Source: Myxococcaceae bacterium
Lineage (GTDB): Bacteria; Myxococcota; Myxococcia; Myxococcales; Myxococcaceae
Assembly (NCBI GenBank): GCA_019694575.1
Contig: JAIBBR010000034.1
Coordinates: 1-41,046 of the forward strand
Reading direction: 5' to 3'
DNA: 41,046 nt
Shown here: positions 16,244-24,148 of the stretch, piece by piece
How positions within the stretch are numbered: the stretch's first letter is position 1
How the letters are laid out: each line of letters starts with the position of its first letter
Translations under genes and position numbers: made by a program
The notes under the pieces: model-generated
Database searches by the model: none
Told to the model about the DNA's origin: nothing
Seen by the model: the letters and a program-made list of their open reading frames with translations, nothing else

Positions 16244-16259
16244 TGCCTTCTGGAAGGCA
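16244..16259. repeat. Short hairpin upstream of the tetR-type gene
   Basis: TGCCTT-CTGG-AAGGCA forms a perfect 6-bp stem with a 4-nt loop. It lies 5 nt before a second, longer palindrome and about 60 nt before the regulator's start. It could be part of a tandem operator or an attenuator; no T-run follows it directly. Confidence 0.4.
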
Positions 16260-16263
16260 CTTC

Positions 16264-16291
16264 CGCAAAAAGATCATTTGATTTTTTTGCG
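16264..16291. promoter_or_regulatory. 28-bp palindrome, candidate TetR-family operator
   Basis: CGCAAAAAGATC and GATTTTTTTGCG form a 12-bp inverted repeat (one G-T pair) around ATTT, ending 25 nt before the start codon of the TetR-type regulator. TetR proteins bind such palindromes as dimers, usually over their own promoter, so autoregulation is the simplest reading. As RNA the same sequence would form a stem rich in A-U, and a terminator for upstream transcription is the main alternative. Confidence 0.5.
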
Positions 16292-16316
16292 AACCAGCCC
16301 TTTGAAGGACGTACCC

Positions 16317-16925
16317 ATGCCCAAGCTCCACACCAAAACTGTCGCCTTGCGCCGTGAAGCAATTGCTGCGGCCGCCAAGAGGTGCTTTTTGCGGCACGGC
16401 TTTCACGGCGTGAGCATGCGCGACATCGCCGACGAAGCCTGCTGCTCACTGGGAAAGCTCAATGTGCATTTCCCCGATAAGATTTCGATTTATCGCCACG
16501 TGTTGCGCACGGTGTCGAACGAGTTCCTGCATATCTCCAACCCGCTCATCGGTTACTTGTTGGGAGGCAAGTTCCCGGCAGATCTCGAGAAGCTCGCCTC
16601 TGCGACACGCGTCACGGTGGAGCGTTACGATGACTATTACCGGCTCGCGTATCTCGATGCCGCCGAGTTCGGCGGGCGGCACGTGCGCGACGTGTTCTCG
16701 AACCTCGAAGAGCGCTTTCGGGGCATGGCCTCTGGCCGGCTCGAAGGTCATTTTGCCGGTGGGCTCGAGAAGAGTTTTGCCCTCACCGCTGCCTATCTGT
16801 CTTTCATGAACTACTTCATGCTTTCGAGGCACTTCGGGGCCACCCAGGTCTTCCGAGGGGGTGATGATCAAGAAGCCATTCGCAAGTGGGTACACTTGTT
16901 TCGCCGTGGAATCGGCAAATCGTGA
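16317..16925 (+). CDS. TetR/AcrR-family transcriptional regulator
   Basis: A 202-residue DNA-binding regulator. ATG 16317 is chosen because GAAGGA sits 8 nt upstream (16303-16308); an in-frame start at 16278 would lie inside the upstream palindrome. Residues about 11-57 form the TetR DNA-binding domain (AAAKRCFLRHGFHGVSMRDI, then ADEACCSLGKLNVHFPDK with the helix-turn-helix). The first recognition-helix neighbour carries two cysteines (ACCS). The ligand domain has many aromatic residues (ERYDDYYRLAYLDAAEFGG), and the ligand is unknown. No obvious target gene is adjacent on the same strand. Confidence 0.88.
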   Translation: MPKLHTKTVALRREAIAAAAKRCFLRHGFHGVSMRDIADEACCSLGKLNVHFPDKISIYRHVLRTVSNEFLHISNPLIGYLLGGKFPADLEKLASATRVTVERYDDYYRLAYLDAAEFGGRHVRDVFSNLEERFRGMASGRLEGHFAGGLEKSFALTAAYLSFMNYFMLSRHFGATQVFRGGDDQEAIRKWVHLFRRGIGKS

Positions 16926-16958
16926 GCGGGCGCCAGCGCGAGGCTTACAGCGCCTTTC

Positions 16959-17388
16959 CTATGCTTCGCGCGTACGGCGTTTCTGACGCGTTGGCTTCGC
17001 CAGCGCCACCCAAGCACCGAGGAGCGACAACGCCTTTGCCTCGGACAATTGGGCCGCTGCGGCCCGCACCTCACGCGTCACCCATTTGGGAAAAGGTGTG
17101 TACACATTGCGATGCGCGCCTGACGGAGTGTGCTCCTCGACGATGACTGTGAGCTGCTCAGGCGTGAATCGCTTCGCCAGCCGCGCCAACGCGGACCAAA
17201 GTCGCCGGTGCACGAATGTCTTTTGCCACACCCAACGCTCGAAAAATCTCTTTGCCGCGTTCGTGCGCCCACCAGCTGCCGCGAATCGGTTCTCCGGCAA
17301 TCGCCTGCGCCAAATTCGGCACCGGACCTTTGCCCGAAGCCAAGACCACGCCGTGTTTTTCAACGAATACCAATGGGTCGAGGGCCAT
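16959..17388 (-). pseudogene. Frameshifted conserved gene of unknown function
   Basis: Two open frames together make one protein-like sequence. The first, from ATG 17388, reads MALDPLVFVEKHGVVLASGK, GPVPNLAQAIAGEPIRGSWW and AHERGKEIFRALGVAKD, and then loses sense. In the next frame the sequence resumes at about 17212 with TFVHRRLWSALARLAKRF, then EEHTPSGAHRNVYTPFPKWV to a stop at 16959. From memory these halves belong to one conserved protein of about 150 residues, in which roughly a dozen residues normally sit between them. So an out-of-frame deletion near 17211-17217 is likely, giving a broken gene. ATG 17388 overlaps the RluA stop by 1 nt (TAATG). An assembly error is the alternative. Confidence 0.6.
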
Positions 17389-18356
17389 TACGGCACATAC
17401 CCGCCGCTGAATTCACGCAAGTCATCAGGCCAAGGCGCTTCGAAGGTGAGCGCTTCTTTTGTCATGGGGTGCTCCAGCGACAACCGCCATGCATGCAACG
17501 CATGCCGCTTCAGCCGCAATTTCAACCACGCCTCTTCCTCGAGGCATTTTTTTGAAAAGCGATCGAAATAGCCCGGGTCAGGCCCATATATTTTGTCGCC
17601 GACCAGGGGAAAACCGGCGCGCTGCAGGTGAACGCGAATTTGATGCTGTCGCCCCGTTTCGGGAAAACACTGCACCACTGCGAACTTCGCTCTGTCACGC
17701 TCAAAGCGGTGCAGCACTTGAAAACGCGTCTTCGCCGACCTGCCATTCTCTTCGTCAATGCGCACCGCGATGCGAATCAGCTCGGTGCCTTCGGCGATTG
17801 CCGCTTCTACCTCGAACGAATCTTTCGTGGGCTGACCTTCGACCACCGCGAGGTACTCTTTCTTCACCCCACCGCCCACGAATTGCGCCATCAACCGCCG
17901 GCTCACTTCGCTGCTCTGCCCGCAAACCAGCACGCCTGAGGTCTCACGGTCTAACCGGTGCGCTGGGTCTGCCCGCAATGAATCGCCATAGCGCGCTTTC
18001 AGCTGCTCCACCAACGTGCCGTGGTGATACCGCGCCGAGGGGTGCACCGGCAGCCCCGCGGGTTTGTTCACCACGTACAGCGCGTCATCGCGAAAGAGCT
18101 CAGTCGTCGCATGTGCCGCCGGCACTTCAGGCTCGGGCAACATTTTGCGCCGCAATTGAAACGTGAGCCCTGGTGTCAGCAACGTCGAAGGTTTCATCGG
18201 CCGCGGTGCCACCAATTCACGCGCGATGATGCGCTGCACCCGCGTGCGTGACAGCCGTTGAATTTTTTCGCACAGGTATTTATCGAGCCGCCAACCCGCG
18301 TAATTGGCCTCAACGGTAAAATTCATTTCAATCCAATCAGACGCTTCGTCGCTCAT
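17388..18356 (-). CDS. RluA-family 23S rRNA/tRNA pseudouridine synthase
   Basis: A 322-residue enzyme converting uridine to pseudouridine in structured RNA. ATG 18356 is preferred over a far upstream in-frame start that would overlap the divergent gene. Residues about 12-70 form an S4-like RNA-binding domain (GWRLDKYLCEKIQRLSRTRV). The catalytic domain has VVNKPAGLPVHP, the family motif HRLDRETSG with catalytic Asp136, then GVKKEYLAVVEG, ETGRQHQIRVHL and LVGDKIYGPD. Which uridines are modified (RluA, RluC or RluD type) cannot be decided from the sequence. Its stop overlaps the start of a frameshifted downstream gene. Confidence 0.92.
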   Translation of the reverse strand: MSDEASDWIEMNFTVEANYAGWRLDKYLCEKIQRLSRTRVQRIIARELVAPRPMKPSTLLTPGLTFQLRRKMLPEPEVPAAHATTELFRDDALYVVNKPAGLPVHPSARYHHGTLVEQLKARYGDSLRADPAHRLDRETSGVLVCGQSSEVSRRLMAQFVGGGVKKEYLAVVEGQPTKDSFEVEAAIAEGTELIRIAVRIDEENGRSAKTRFQVLHRFERDRAKFAVVQCFPETGRQHQIRVHLQRAGFPLVGDKIYGPDPGYFDRFSKKCLEEEAWLKLRLKRHALHAWRLSLEHPMTKEALTFEAPWPDDLREFSGGYVP

Positions 18357-18456
18357 CGCTGGAAATGCTGCTTTATGCCCACGAAAGGGCCTGGCGCAAA
18401 CCGGCGTGTGTTCCCTCGACCTTCGCTCCCAGCGAGGTATGTTCCCTCGCCTGCCC

Positions 18457-19533
18457 ATGCGAGCTCTCTTCTGTACTGTCCTTTTGTTTTCTGCCGCGGT
18501 GTCGCACGCGGCTCCCCGCATCGCCATTGTCGACGTCGACGGCCCTTCGTCGATGATTGGCCTGGCGTCGCAAATGACCCAGCAGGTGGTCAAAGCCGCG
18601 CAAGCGCAGCAGCTTTCGATCATCACCCCACGCGAAGTGCGCTCGCGGCTCGACGACAAAATTTTCGCCGAGCTACAAAAGTGCAACGGCCGCCCGAGCT
18701 GCGTGGCTCAATTTTTGACGGGTATCGGTGCTGACCGGGCGGTGGTGGGGAGCATTACCCGCGATACCGAGAGCTACTTGGTGAAGCTGTTCTACATCGA
18801 CCTGAAAGACTTCAACGTCATTGCCGATATCGATCGCTCGATTCTCATCGCTTCTCGCCGGCTCCAGAGCGACATCGAAGCCGCGATTCCCGGCATGTTG
18901 CGCGGTGAAAAAGAAGCCCGCGGCAAAATCACTCTCACCAGCAATGCGCCCAAGGCGACGGTGTTTCTCAACGGCGAACCGGCTGGCGTTACTCCGCTCG
19001 AGCTCGAGCTCAAGCCCGGTAAATACAAAGTGCGCATCGAAAAGAAGGCCTACACCTCTGTCGATCGCTTCATCGCGGTCGAGGCGAACCAGAGCACCCA
19101 AGAAGACGTGCGCCTCACCCGCATTGTCGGTCAGCAGACCGAAGAAGAAGCGTTGCCTGCGCTGCAAGCCGCGAATGCTGCCCCGCCTGAAACCCCTGGC
19201 ACTCCCATTTCGGCACGCACATGGTTGGCGGGAGGCGGCACGCTTGTTCTCGCTGGCCTGGGCGGCATGTTCGGCGCCTTCTCTTCGGCCGCCGAAAAGC
19301 GCTTGCGCACCGGCTATGATTCAGACACGCAGCGTTACCAAGGCACCCGCGTCGAAGCGATTCAGGCGGTGAACGATGCACGGCTCGCCAATGCGCTCTT
19401 CATCGCCGCGGGCGCGGGAGCCGCGGTCACCGGCCTTTTCATTTACTGGGACGTTACCGACGCGCCGGCCCCCAAAGTGTCGGCGGCCGTCACGCCCGAG
19501 GGCGCCGCGGTCACTTTGGGAGGCTCATTTTAA
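18457..19533 (+). CDS. Secreted PEGA-domain protein
   Basis: A 358-residue protein. ATG 18457 gives a clean signal peptide (LFCTVLLFSAAVSHA); an ATG at 18439 is also possible, but the AGG before it is too close. The N-terminal domain (APRIAIVDVDGPSSMIG) looks like the TolB-N/curli-type fold often seen before PEGA domains in myxobacteria, with a C-x5-C loop (KCNGRPSCVAQF). Residues about 157-220 form a PEGA domain (ATVFLNGEPAGVTPLELELK, PGKYKVRIEKKAY). Two C-terminal hydrophobic helices (about 256-276 and 313-332) suggest a membrane anchor. PEGA domains are thought to bind surface ligands. It is the first gene of a four-gene operon, its stop overlapping the next ATG by 1 nt (TAATG). Confidence 0.8.
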   Translation: MRALFCTVLLFSAAVSHAAPRIAIVDVDGPSSMIGLASQMTQQVVKAAQAQQLSIITPREVRSRLDDKIFAELQKCNGRPSCVAQFLTGIGADRAVVGSITRDTESYLVKLFYIDLKDFNVIADIDRSILIASRRLQSDIEAAIPGMLRGEKEARGKITLTSNAPKATVFLNGEPAGVTPLELELKPGKYKVRIEKKAYTSVDRFIAVEANQSTQEDVRLTRIVGQQTEEEALPALQAANAAPPETPGTPISARTWLAGGGTLVLAGLGGMFGAFSSAAEKRLRTGYDSDTQRYQGTRVEAIQAVNDARLANALFIAAGAGAAVTGLFIYWDVTDAPAPKVSAAVTPEGAAVTLGGSF

Positions 19534-20381
19534 TGCCACTGCCAGACAAGCGCTTCTTCATCGTCGCTCTCGCGGCCAGTTTGTCGTGCATCACGCAGCT
19601 CGACCCCGACAAGGGCAGCTACGTTTGCGCCGCCGATAGCGACTGCGGCGCCGGCTACGAATGTATCAACCAAGCCATGGGCCCGCCGCGCTGCTTCAAG
19701 CTGGGGCAATGCGCCGAAGTCGAAGAATGCAATGGCCGCGACGACAACTGTGACGGCCGCGTTGATGAAGTGTTTCCCACTCAGGGCATGGCCTGTTCGA
19801 CGAAAGCCTTGGGCGCCTGTGCAGCCGGCACGTTGGCCTGCGCTGACGCCGGTATTTTCTGCGCGCAGACGGTCGAATTGAGCACCGAGCGTTGCAACCA
19901 AAAAGACGACGACTGCGACGGCGAAACCGATGAGTCATTTGATCTGCTGACCGACAATGCGAATTGCGGCGTTTGCGGCCACGCCTGCCTTTCGGGTACC
20001 GACTGCGCACAGGGCCAGTGTCACGAAAGCCGCTGCAACGACGGTGTCGACAACGACGACGGGGGGGGTACCGACTGCGACGACGTGTTCTGCGCTTCTC
20101 GCGGCTGCGGCAACGGCTTGAACTGCGGCACCCGCGGCTTCGTGCACGACGGCGGGTTGTCTGACGGCGGCGACGCCGGTGCGCCCGTCGATGCGGGCGC
20201 AACAGACGGAGGCCCTGACGCCGGCACCGTTTACCGTTGCGTTCCCATCGAGGCCGACTGCGCCAATGGAGATGACGACGACGGCGATGGTCTCGTCGAC
20301 TGCGCCGACCTCGATTGCGCGGGAAAAACGTGCGTCTTCGGCACCGTCTGCTCTCAACAAATGTGTCCTGGCCCCGGTTGA
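19533..20381 (+). CDS. MopE-like Cys/Asp-rich lipoprotein
   Basis: A 282-residue protein with a lipoprotein signal ending in AASLSC (Cys19). It contains repeated Cys/Asp motifs of the MopE type: CNGRDDNCDGRVDE (66-79), CNQKDDDCDGETDE (121-134) and the degenerate CNDGVDNDDGG (from 168), which look like calcium-binding loops held by disulfides. A low-complexity Asp/Gly/Ala stretch (about 205-230) separates a last C-x-C rich part with DDDDGDGLVDCADLDC. Such modules are abundant in myxobacterial surface proteins. A metal-binding or structural role at the outer membrane is likely, but no activity can be assigned. Confidence 0.8.
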   Translation: MPLPDKRFFIVALAASLSCITQLDPDKGSYVCAADSDCGAGYECINQAMGPPRCFKLGQCAEVEECNGRDDNCDGRVDEVFPTQGMACSTKALGACAAGTLACADAGIFCAQTVELSTERCNQKDDDCDGETDESFDLLTDNANCGVCGHACLSGTDCAQGQCHESRCNDGVDNDDGGGTDCDDVFCASRGCGNGLNCGTRGFVHDGGLSDGGDAGAPVDAGATDGGPDAGTVYRCVPIEADCANGDDDDGDGLVDCADLDCAGKTCVFGTVCSQQMCPGPG

Positions 20382-20416
20382 ACGGCGGGGCAGCCAACCG
20401 TTATGAGGTCACTGTG

Positions 20417-21694
20417 ATGCCACGCAAATGCACGAGCGCACGGGTGGGTTGGGCGAAGCAACCGTTGTTGCTCGCGGCCATGGTATTGACCACGGCGGCC
20501 CAAGCTCAAATTTCTGCGCTGGTGCAAACCGAGCCCTTGCCGGGGGGCCCTTCTGCACGCACCCATGCATTGGTGTGGCTGCACCCCACCGATTCGGCGC
20601 GCAGCGTGGTGTACGGGTCTGACGATATTTTGGGTGGCCTCTACGCGTATGACCTGAACGGTCAGACGTTGGGCAAGCCGGTGTTGGAGCAGGTGTACGG
20701 CATTGATCTGAAACAAGGTGTCGCCTTCAACGGCGGCGCTGTCGATTTGATGGCAGTGGCTTCGGCGACGGGGCTGCGGTTTTTCTCAGTCGGCCTCGAT
20801 GGAGGTTTGTCGCCAGTGCAAGCGAGCGCGGTAACGCCAGGCGCGGTAACCGCCACGGCGTTGATGCGCCCGTTGAAAAATCTGCCGATGTCGTTGTGGG
20901 TGGCTTACGACTCGGGCGGTGTCACCCAATACACGGTCACTGAAGCGCCGGTGGGCAACCAGCTGCAGGCGACGCTGGTGGCCACCTACGCGTTCCCCGG
21001 GAGTGTAACGGGGCTGGCCGCTGACGATGCGACAGGCCGTTTGTACGCGCTGGGCACGTTTGGCGTGTTTTACCTCGAGAGCAGCGAAGGCTCTGACGGC
21101 GGTTTTCCTGACGCTGGCGTGGTCGACGAGCAGCTCGTTGGCATGGGGCCGCTGTCGATTTTTCGTCAGAAAGACGGCCAGGGGTTGGTGTTGGTGCCCA
21201 ACCCCCTCTCTGACGTGGTCAACGTCTACGGGCCTGCCGAGCCGTTAAAGGCCAACCACAGTTTTCGCATTGACGGTGACGCGGGGGTGGGAGCGGCGTT
21301 GCGCACCTCGGTGGCCGTGGTGATGCCCACTGCGATGGGCGGCCATTTCGACGGCGGTTTGCTGGTGACGTTCGACAAAGAGACGGCGCGCTTTAAGTTT
21401 GTCGACTGGGCCCAGGTCGCGGTGGCCACTGGCTTGCCGCTCAACACGGGTTTCAACCCACGTGTTCCGCTCGTTGTCCCAAACGATGACGCAGGCATGG
21501 GCGGCGGTGCTGGCGGCGGCACCGGTACGGGTGGTAGCACGGGTGGCGTGGGTGGCACGGCGGGTGGCAACATTCGGCCCCCGGTGGGTGGCGGCGATGG
21601 GCAGCAGCCGTTTTGTCAGTGTGCCACAGGGCCGGGTGGGTTGTGGTTGTCGTTGGCTGCGCTCTTCTTCATGCGAAAACGTCGGCGAGATTAA
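20417..21694 (+). CDS. Phytase-like beta-propeller protein with MYXO-CTERM-like tail
   Basis: A 425-residue secreted protein. ATG 20417 has GAGG 8 nt upstream and gives a signal peptide (LLLAAMVLTTAAQA, cleavage near residue 30). The body resembles beta-propeller 3-phytases: HALVWLHPTDSARSVVYGSD, GGLYAYDLNGQ and YGIDLKQGVAF correspond to the first propeller blades and calcium sites. Family members release phosphate from phytate or related phosphoesters, but some acidic calcium ligands appear changed, so activity is uncertain. After a Gly-rich linker (about 360-398) the C-terminus has cysteines (FCQCATGPGG), a hydrophobic helix and MRKRRRD, the layout of a MYXO-CTERM surface-sorting tail. The next gene, a 5'-nucleotidase, starts directly after the stop. 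Confidence 0.78.
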   Translation: MPRKCTSARVGWAKQPLLLAAMVLTTAAQAQISALVQTEPLPGGPSARTHALVWLHPTDSARSVVYGSDDILGGLYAYDLNGQTLGKPVLEQVYGIDLKQGVAFNGGAVDLMAVASATGLRFFSVGLDGGLSPVQASAVTPGAVTATALMRPLKNLPMSLWVAYDSGGVTQYTVTEAPVGNQLQATLVATYAFPGSVTGLAADDATGRLYALGTFGVFYLESSEGSDGGFPDAGVVDEQLVGMGPLSIFRQKDGQGLVLVPNPLSDVVNVYGPAEPLKANHSFRIDGDAGVGAALRTSVAVVMPTAMGGHFDGGLLVTFDKETARFKFVDWAQVAVATGLPLNTGFNPRVPLVVPNDDAGMGGGAGGGTGTGGSTGGVGGTAGGNIRPPVGGGDGQQPFCQCATGPGGLWLSLAALFFMRKRRRD

Positions 21695-23464
21695 ATGCGC
21701 AGGTCAGCCCTTCTTTTCTTCTTTCTCTTCGCGTGCCGCACGCCCCATGCGTTGGCCCCCGCTGCAGATGACACGCCCATTCACCTCACGCTCATTGGCA
21801 CCAATGACTTTCACGGTTGGGTCGAAGGCCAGAGCGAAGTGTTCGGCGACGCCACCTTGCGTTTCGGCGGCGCGGCGACTTTGGCGAGCTACGTCGCCAT
21901 TGCCCGAGAGAAAAACCCCGGCGGAGTACTGTTGCTCGACGCGGGCGACTTGTTTCAGGGCACCATTGCTTCGAACATCACCGAAGGAGCGGTGGTAATC
22001 GACATGTTCAACGCGCTTCAATACGACGCCGCGGCGATTGGTAACCACGAGTTTGATTATGGGCCGGTAGGACCGCTGCCGGTGCCAGGCGATTCGTCAC
22101 ATGACCCGTTTGGAGCGCTCAAAGCCCGCATCGCCCAAGCCAAGTTTCCACTGCTTTCCACCAACATTTACGAGCTCGACTCGCGGCGGCGCCCGGCTTG
22201 GTTGCCAGGAGAAGGGTGGACCATCGTCGAGCGCAAGGGGCTGAAGATAGGGTTGTTCGGGTTGACCACTCCGCAGACGCCGGTCACCACCATGCCCATC
22301 AACGTGGCGACGCTGAAGTTCAACGCGCTGGGGCCCGAAGCCATCAGCGCGGCCAAAGCGCTGCGTGAGCACGGGGCCGACGTGGTGGTGGCGTTGGTGC
22401 ACGCCGGCGGCAAATGCGCGTCGTGGGCTGACCCGTACGACGTGTCGACCTGCGATTTAGAGAGCGGCGAGGTGTTTCAGATGCTCAAAGAAGTGCCCGA
22501 AGGCACTGTCGACGCGGTGATTGCGGGCCACACCCACCAGGTGATGGCGCACTTCATTCACGGCACGCCGGTTGTTGAAAGCGCGGGCCTGGGCCGTGGC
22601 TTTTCGATGATTGAGCTCTATGTCGACCCGCAGAAGCGCAAGGTTATGCCCGAAGCCACGCGCCTGGTGCCGACGATCGGCGTGTGCGAGACGGTTGATG
22701 AAGCGACGGGCAGTTGTGACCCTGCTGTGCTGCGCAAGCGCGAGGGGGTATCGCTGGTGCCGGCCAAATGGCAGGGTCAGGTCATTCGCCCCGACCCCAC
22801 GCTGCAAAAGCTGCTCGCTCCGGCATTGAAGCAGGTGTCTGACGTGCAGCGCCGCCCATTGGGTGTGACCGTGCCGAAAATGGTAGGCCGCAACTACGAA
22901 GCCGAGAGCGGTCTGGGCAGCTTGCTCGCTGATTCGCTGCGCACGCTCGAAAAGGCCGACGTGGTGCTGCTCAACCCTGGCGGTTTGCGAGCAGATTTGA
23001 AGCCAGGCGAGTTGACCTACGGAGCGGTGTACGAAGTGCTGCCCTTCGACAATGCCATTGCCACCCTCACTTTGAACGGCGATGAGCTGATGGCGTTGTT
23101 GCGCGCCGCGTACGGCGGGAAAAAAGGCGTGTTTCAGGTGTCGGGTTTGCAAGTGACGCTCGAGCGCTGCCCCGGCCCCGGCCGGCTGCTCGGTGCGACG
23201 CTCGAGAACGGCCAGGCCATCGACCCGGCGCACATGTACCGGGTGGTGATGCCCGACTTCTTGGCCCGTGGCGGCGATGGGCTGATGAACACGTTGAAGA
23301 CCATTGACCCGGCCCGGGTTGATTTGGGCGGTAACCGCCCGCTCAACTTTCGCGATGCCCTGGTCAGTTATTGGCAAAAGGGCAGGGCGCCGCTCGTGTC
23401 GCCCGCGCTGGGCCGGGTGTCGCTCAAAGGCGACGCCTGTCACAAAGAAGCACTGGGCCAATAG
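21695..23464 (+). CDS. 5'-nucleotidase/UshA-family metallophosphoesterase, lipoprotein
   Basis: A 589-residue protein with a short lipoprotein signal (FFFLFAC, Cys14). The N-terminal metallophosphoesterase domain has the metal-site motifs GTNDFHGW (Asp38, His40), DAGDLFQG, GNHEFDYG and VIAGHTHQ. The C-terminal 5'-nucleotidase domain includes AESGLGSLLADSLR, LLNPGGLRADLKPGELTYG and VLPFDNAIATLTLNG. The enzyme should remove phosphate from nucleotides or other phosphate esters outside the cytoplasm. Its ATG follows the stop of the phytase-like gene with no gap (TAAATG), so both are coupled, and a joint role in recovering phosphate from organic matter or prey is a reasonable inference. Confidence 0.92.
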   Translation: MRRSALLFFFLFACRTPHALAPAADDTPIHLTLIGTNDFHGWVEGQSEVFGDATLRFGGAATLASYVAIAREKNPGGVLLLDAGDLFQGTIASNITEGAVVIDMFNALQYDAAAIGNHEFDYGPVGPLPVPGDSSHDPFGALKARIAQAKFPLLSTNIYELDSRRRPAWLPGEGWTIVERKGLKIGLFGLTTPQTPVTTMPINVATLKFNALGPEAISAAKALREHGADVVVALVHAGGKCASWADPYDVSTCDLESGEVFQMLKEVPEGTVDAVIAGHTHQVMAHFIHGTPVVESAGLGRGFSMIELYVDPQKRKVMPEATRLVPTIGVCETVDEATGSCDPAVLRKREGVSLVPAKWQGQVIRPDPTLQKLLAPALKQVSDVQRRPLGVTVPKMVGRNYEAESGLGSLLADSLRTLEKADVVLLNPGGLRADLKPGELTYGAVYEVLPFDNAIATLTLNGDELMALLRAAYGGKKGVFQVSGLQVTLERCPGPGRLLGATLENGQAIDPAHMYRVVMPDFLARGGDGLMNTLKTIDPARVDLGGNRPLNFRDALVSYWQKGRAPLVSPALGRVSLKGDACHKEALGQ

Positions 23465-23556
23465 AAAACGGTCGGTGAGTGCTTGCGAATGCGGAATGCG
23501 GTGGTGTGCACGGGGTTGATCAGCCGCAGCCCCGACTTTCAATAAAAACGACAACA

Positions 23557-23584
23557 AAAACAGCCATATGATACTGGTTGTTTT
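23557..23584. terminator. Candidate terminator or operator hairpin after the phosphatase operon
   Basis: AAAACAGCCA and TGGTTGTTTT form a fully paired 10-bp stem (one G-T pair) around TATGATAC. It sits 93 nt after the 5'-nucleotidase stop. The U-rich right arm (TTGTTTTC) fits a factor-independent terminator. The stem is AT-rich, so an operator for the zinc-ribbon gene downstream is also possible. Confidence 0.4.
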
Positions 23585-23719
23585 CTTAAGTCAGATCGCA
23601 TGTCAGCCCTGTGCTTTAGAGTGCATCGCGTGTTTTGGCCGGGTCCCGAATTATCGGGTGGGTGCTGTTTGCCTTTAGCAAAGCTTCGCTGGTTTGACGT
23701 TCTTGGGTGGGAGGAAAAC

Positions 23720-24148
23720 GTGCTCTACAAAGTAACCCCGATGATGACGCCTTCGCCGGCGAAGAAAGAGGCGAACGACGAAGCGGTTCCCAAAGAGGCG
23801 CGCAAGCGACGCAAGTCGGCGGTTTATGATCACGAAGGCAATGAAGTGCTCATCACCATGATGTGCCTGAAGTGCAAGGCGATGAAGCCTTTGACCATGT
23901 TCGGTCTGCGCAAAATGGCCGACGGCGCCATTCGCAACCAACCGTGGTGCCGTACTTGCCGCTCGGGTGCGTCGAGCGCGCGCAAGAAAGAACAGCGCGA
24001 GCACGCTGCCGACGAAGCGTTGGTGCAGGCACATGACGCTGAAGCGTTGGCCGTGCCGGTTGCCGCGCCGATGCTCGAAAATTTAGCAGCGCCGGGTGAA
24101 CCCGAGCCGGTGGTCGCCGCCGAAGCGCAAGAGCCCGCCACGGCGTGA
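23720..24148 (+). CDS. Zinc-ribbon protein, unknown function
   Basis: A 142-residue protein. GTG 23720 is chosen because GGGAGG lies ideally upstream (about 23708-23713); an in-frame ATG at 23600 would add 40 residues of poor composition. Two CxxC pairs (Cys49/Cys52 and Cys77/Cys80) frame KPLTMFGLRKMADGAIRNQP, a C-x2-C-x24-C-x2-C zinc ribbon like those of HNH-type and other small nucleic-acid-binding proteins, but no HNH catalytic histidine pair is seen. The N-terminus is Lys/Arg-rich, the C-terminus is Ala/Glu-rich and probably disordered. Its stop overlaps the CoA-transferase start by 4 nt (GTGA). Confidence 0.72.
   Translation: MLYKVTPMMTPSPAKKEANDEAVPKEARKRRKSAVYDHEGNEVLITMMCLKCKAMKPLTMFGLRKMADGAIRNQPWCRTCRSGASSARKKEQREHAADEALVQAHDAEALAVPVAAPMLENLAAPGEPEPVVAAEAQEPATA

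Noticed and set aside
15969-16406. 145-codon minus-strand frame over the TetR upstream region
   Set aside because: It is Ser/Arg/Lys-rich, overlaps the palindromes and the start of the TetR gene, and has no recognisable domain.
20032-20300. Simple-sequence GAC/GGC-rich tract as a repeat array
   Set aside because: The repeats are imperfect and reflect Asp/Gly/Ala-rich coding sequence of the MopE-like protein, not a DNA-level array.
22457-23557. 366-codon minus-strand frame
   Set aside because: Antisense to the 5'-nucleotidase gene, whose motifs are unmistakable; composition is typical of an antisense frame.
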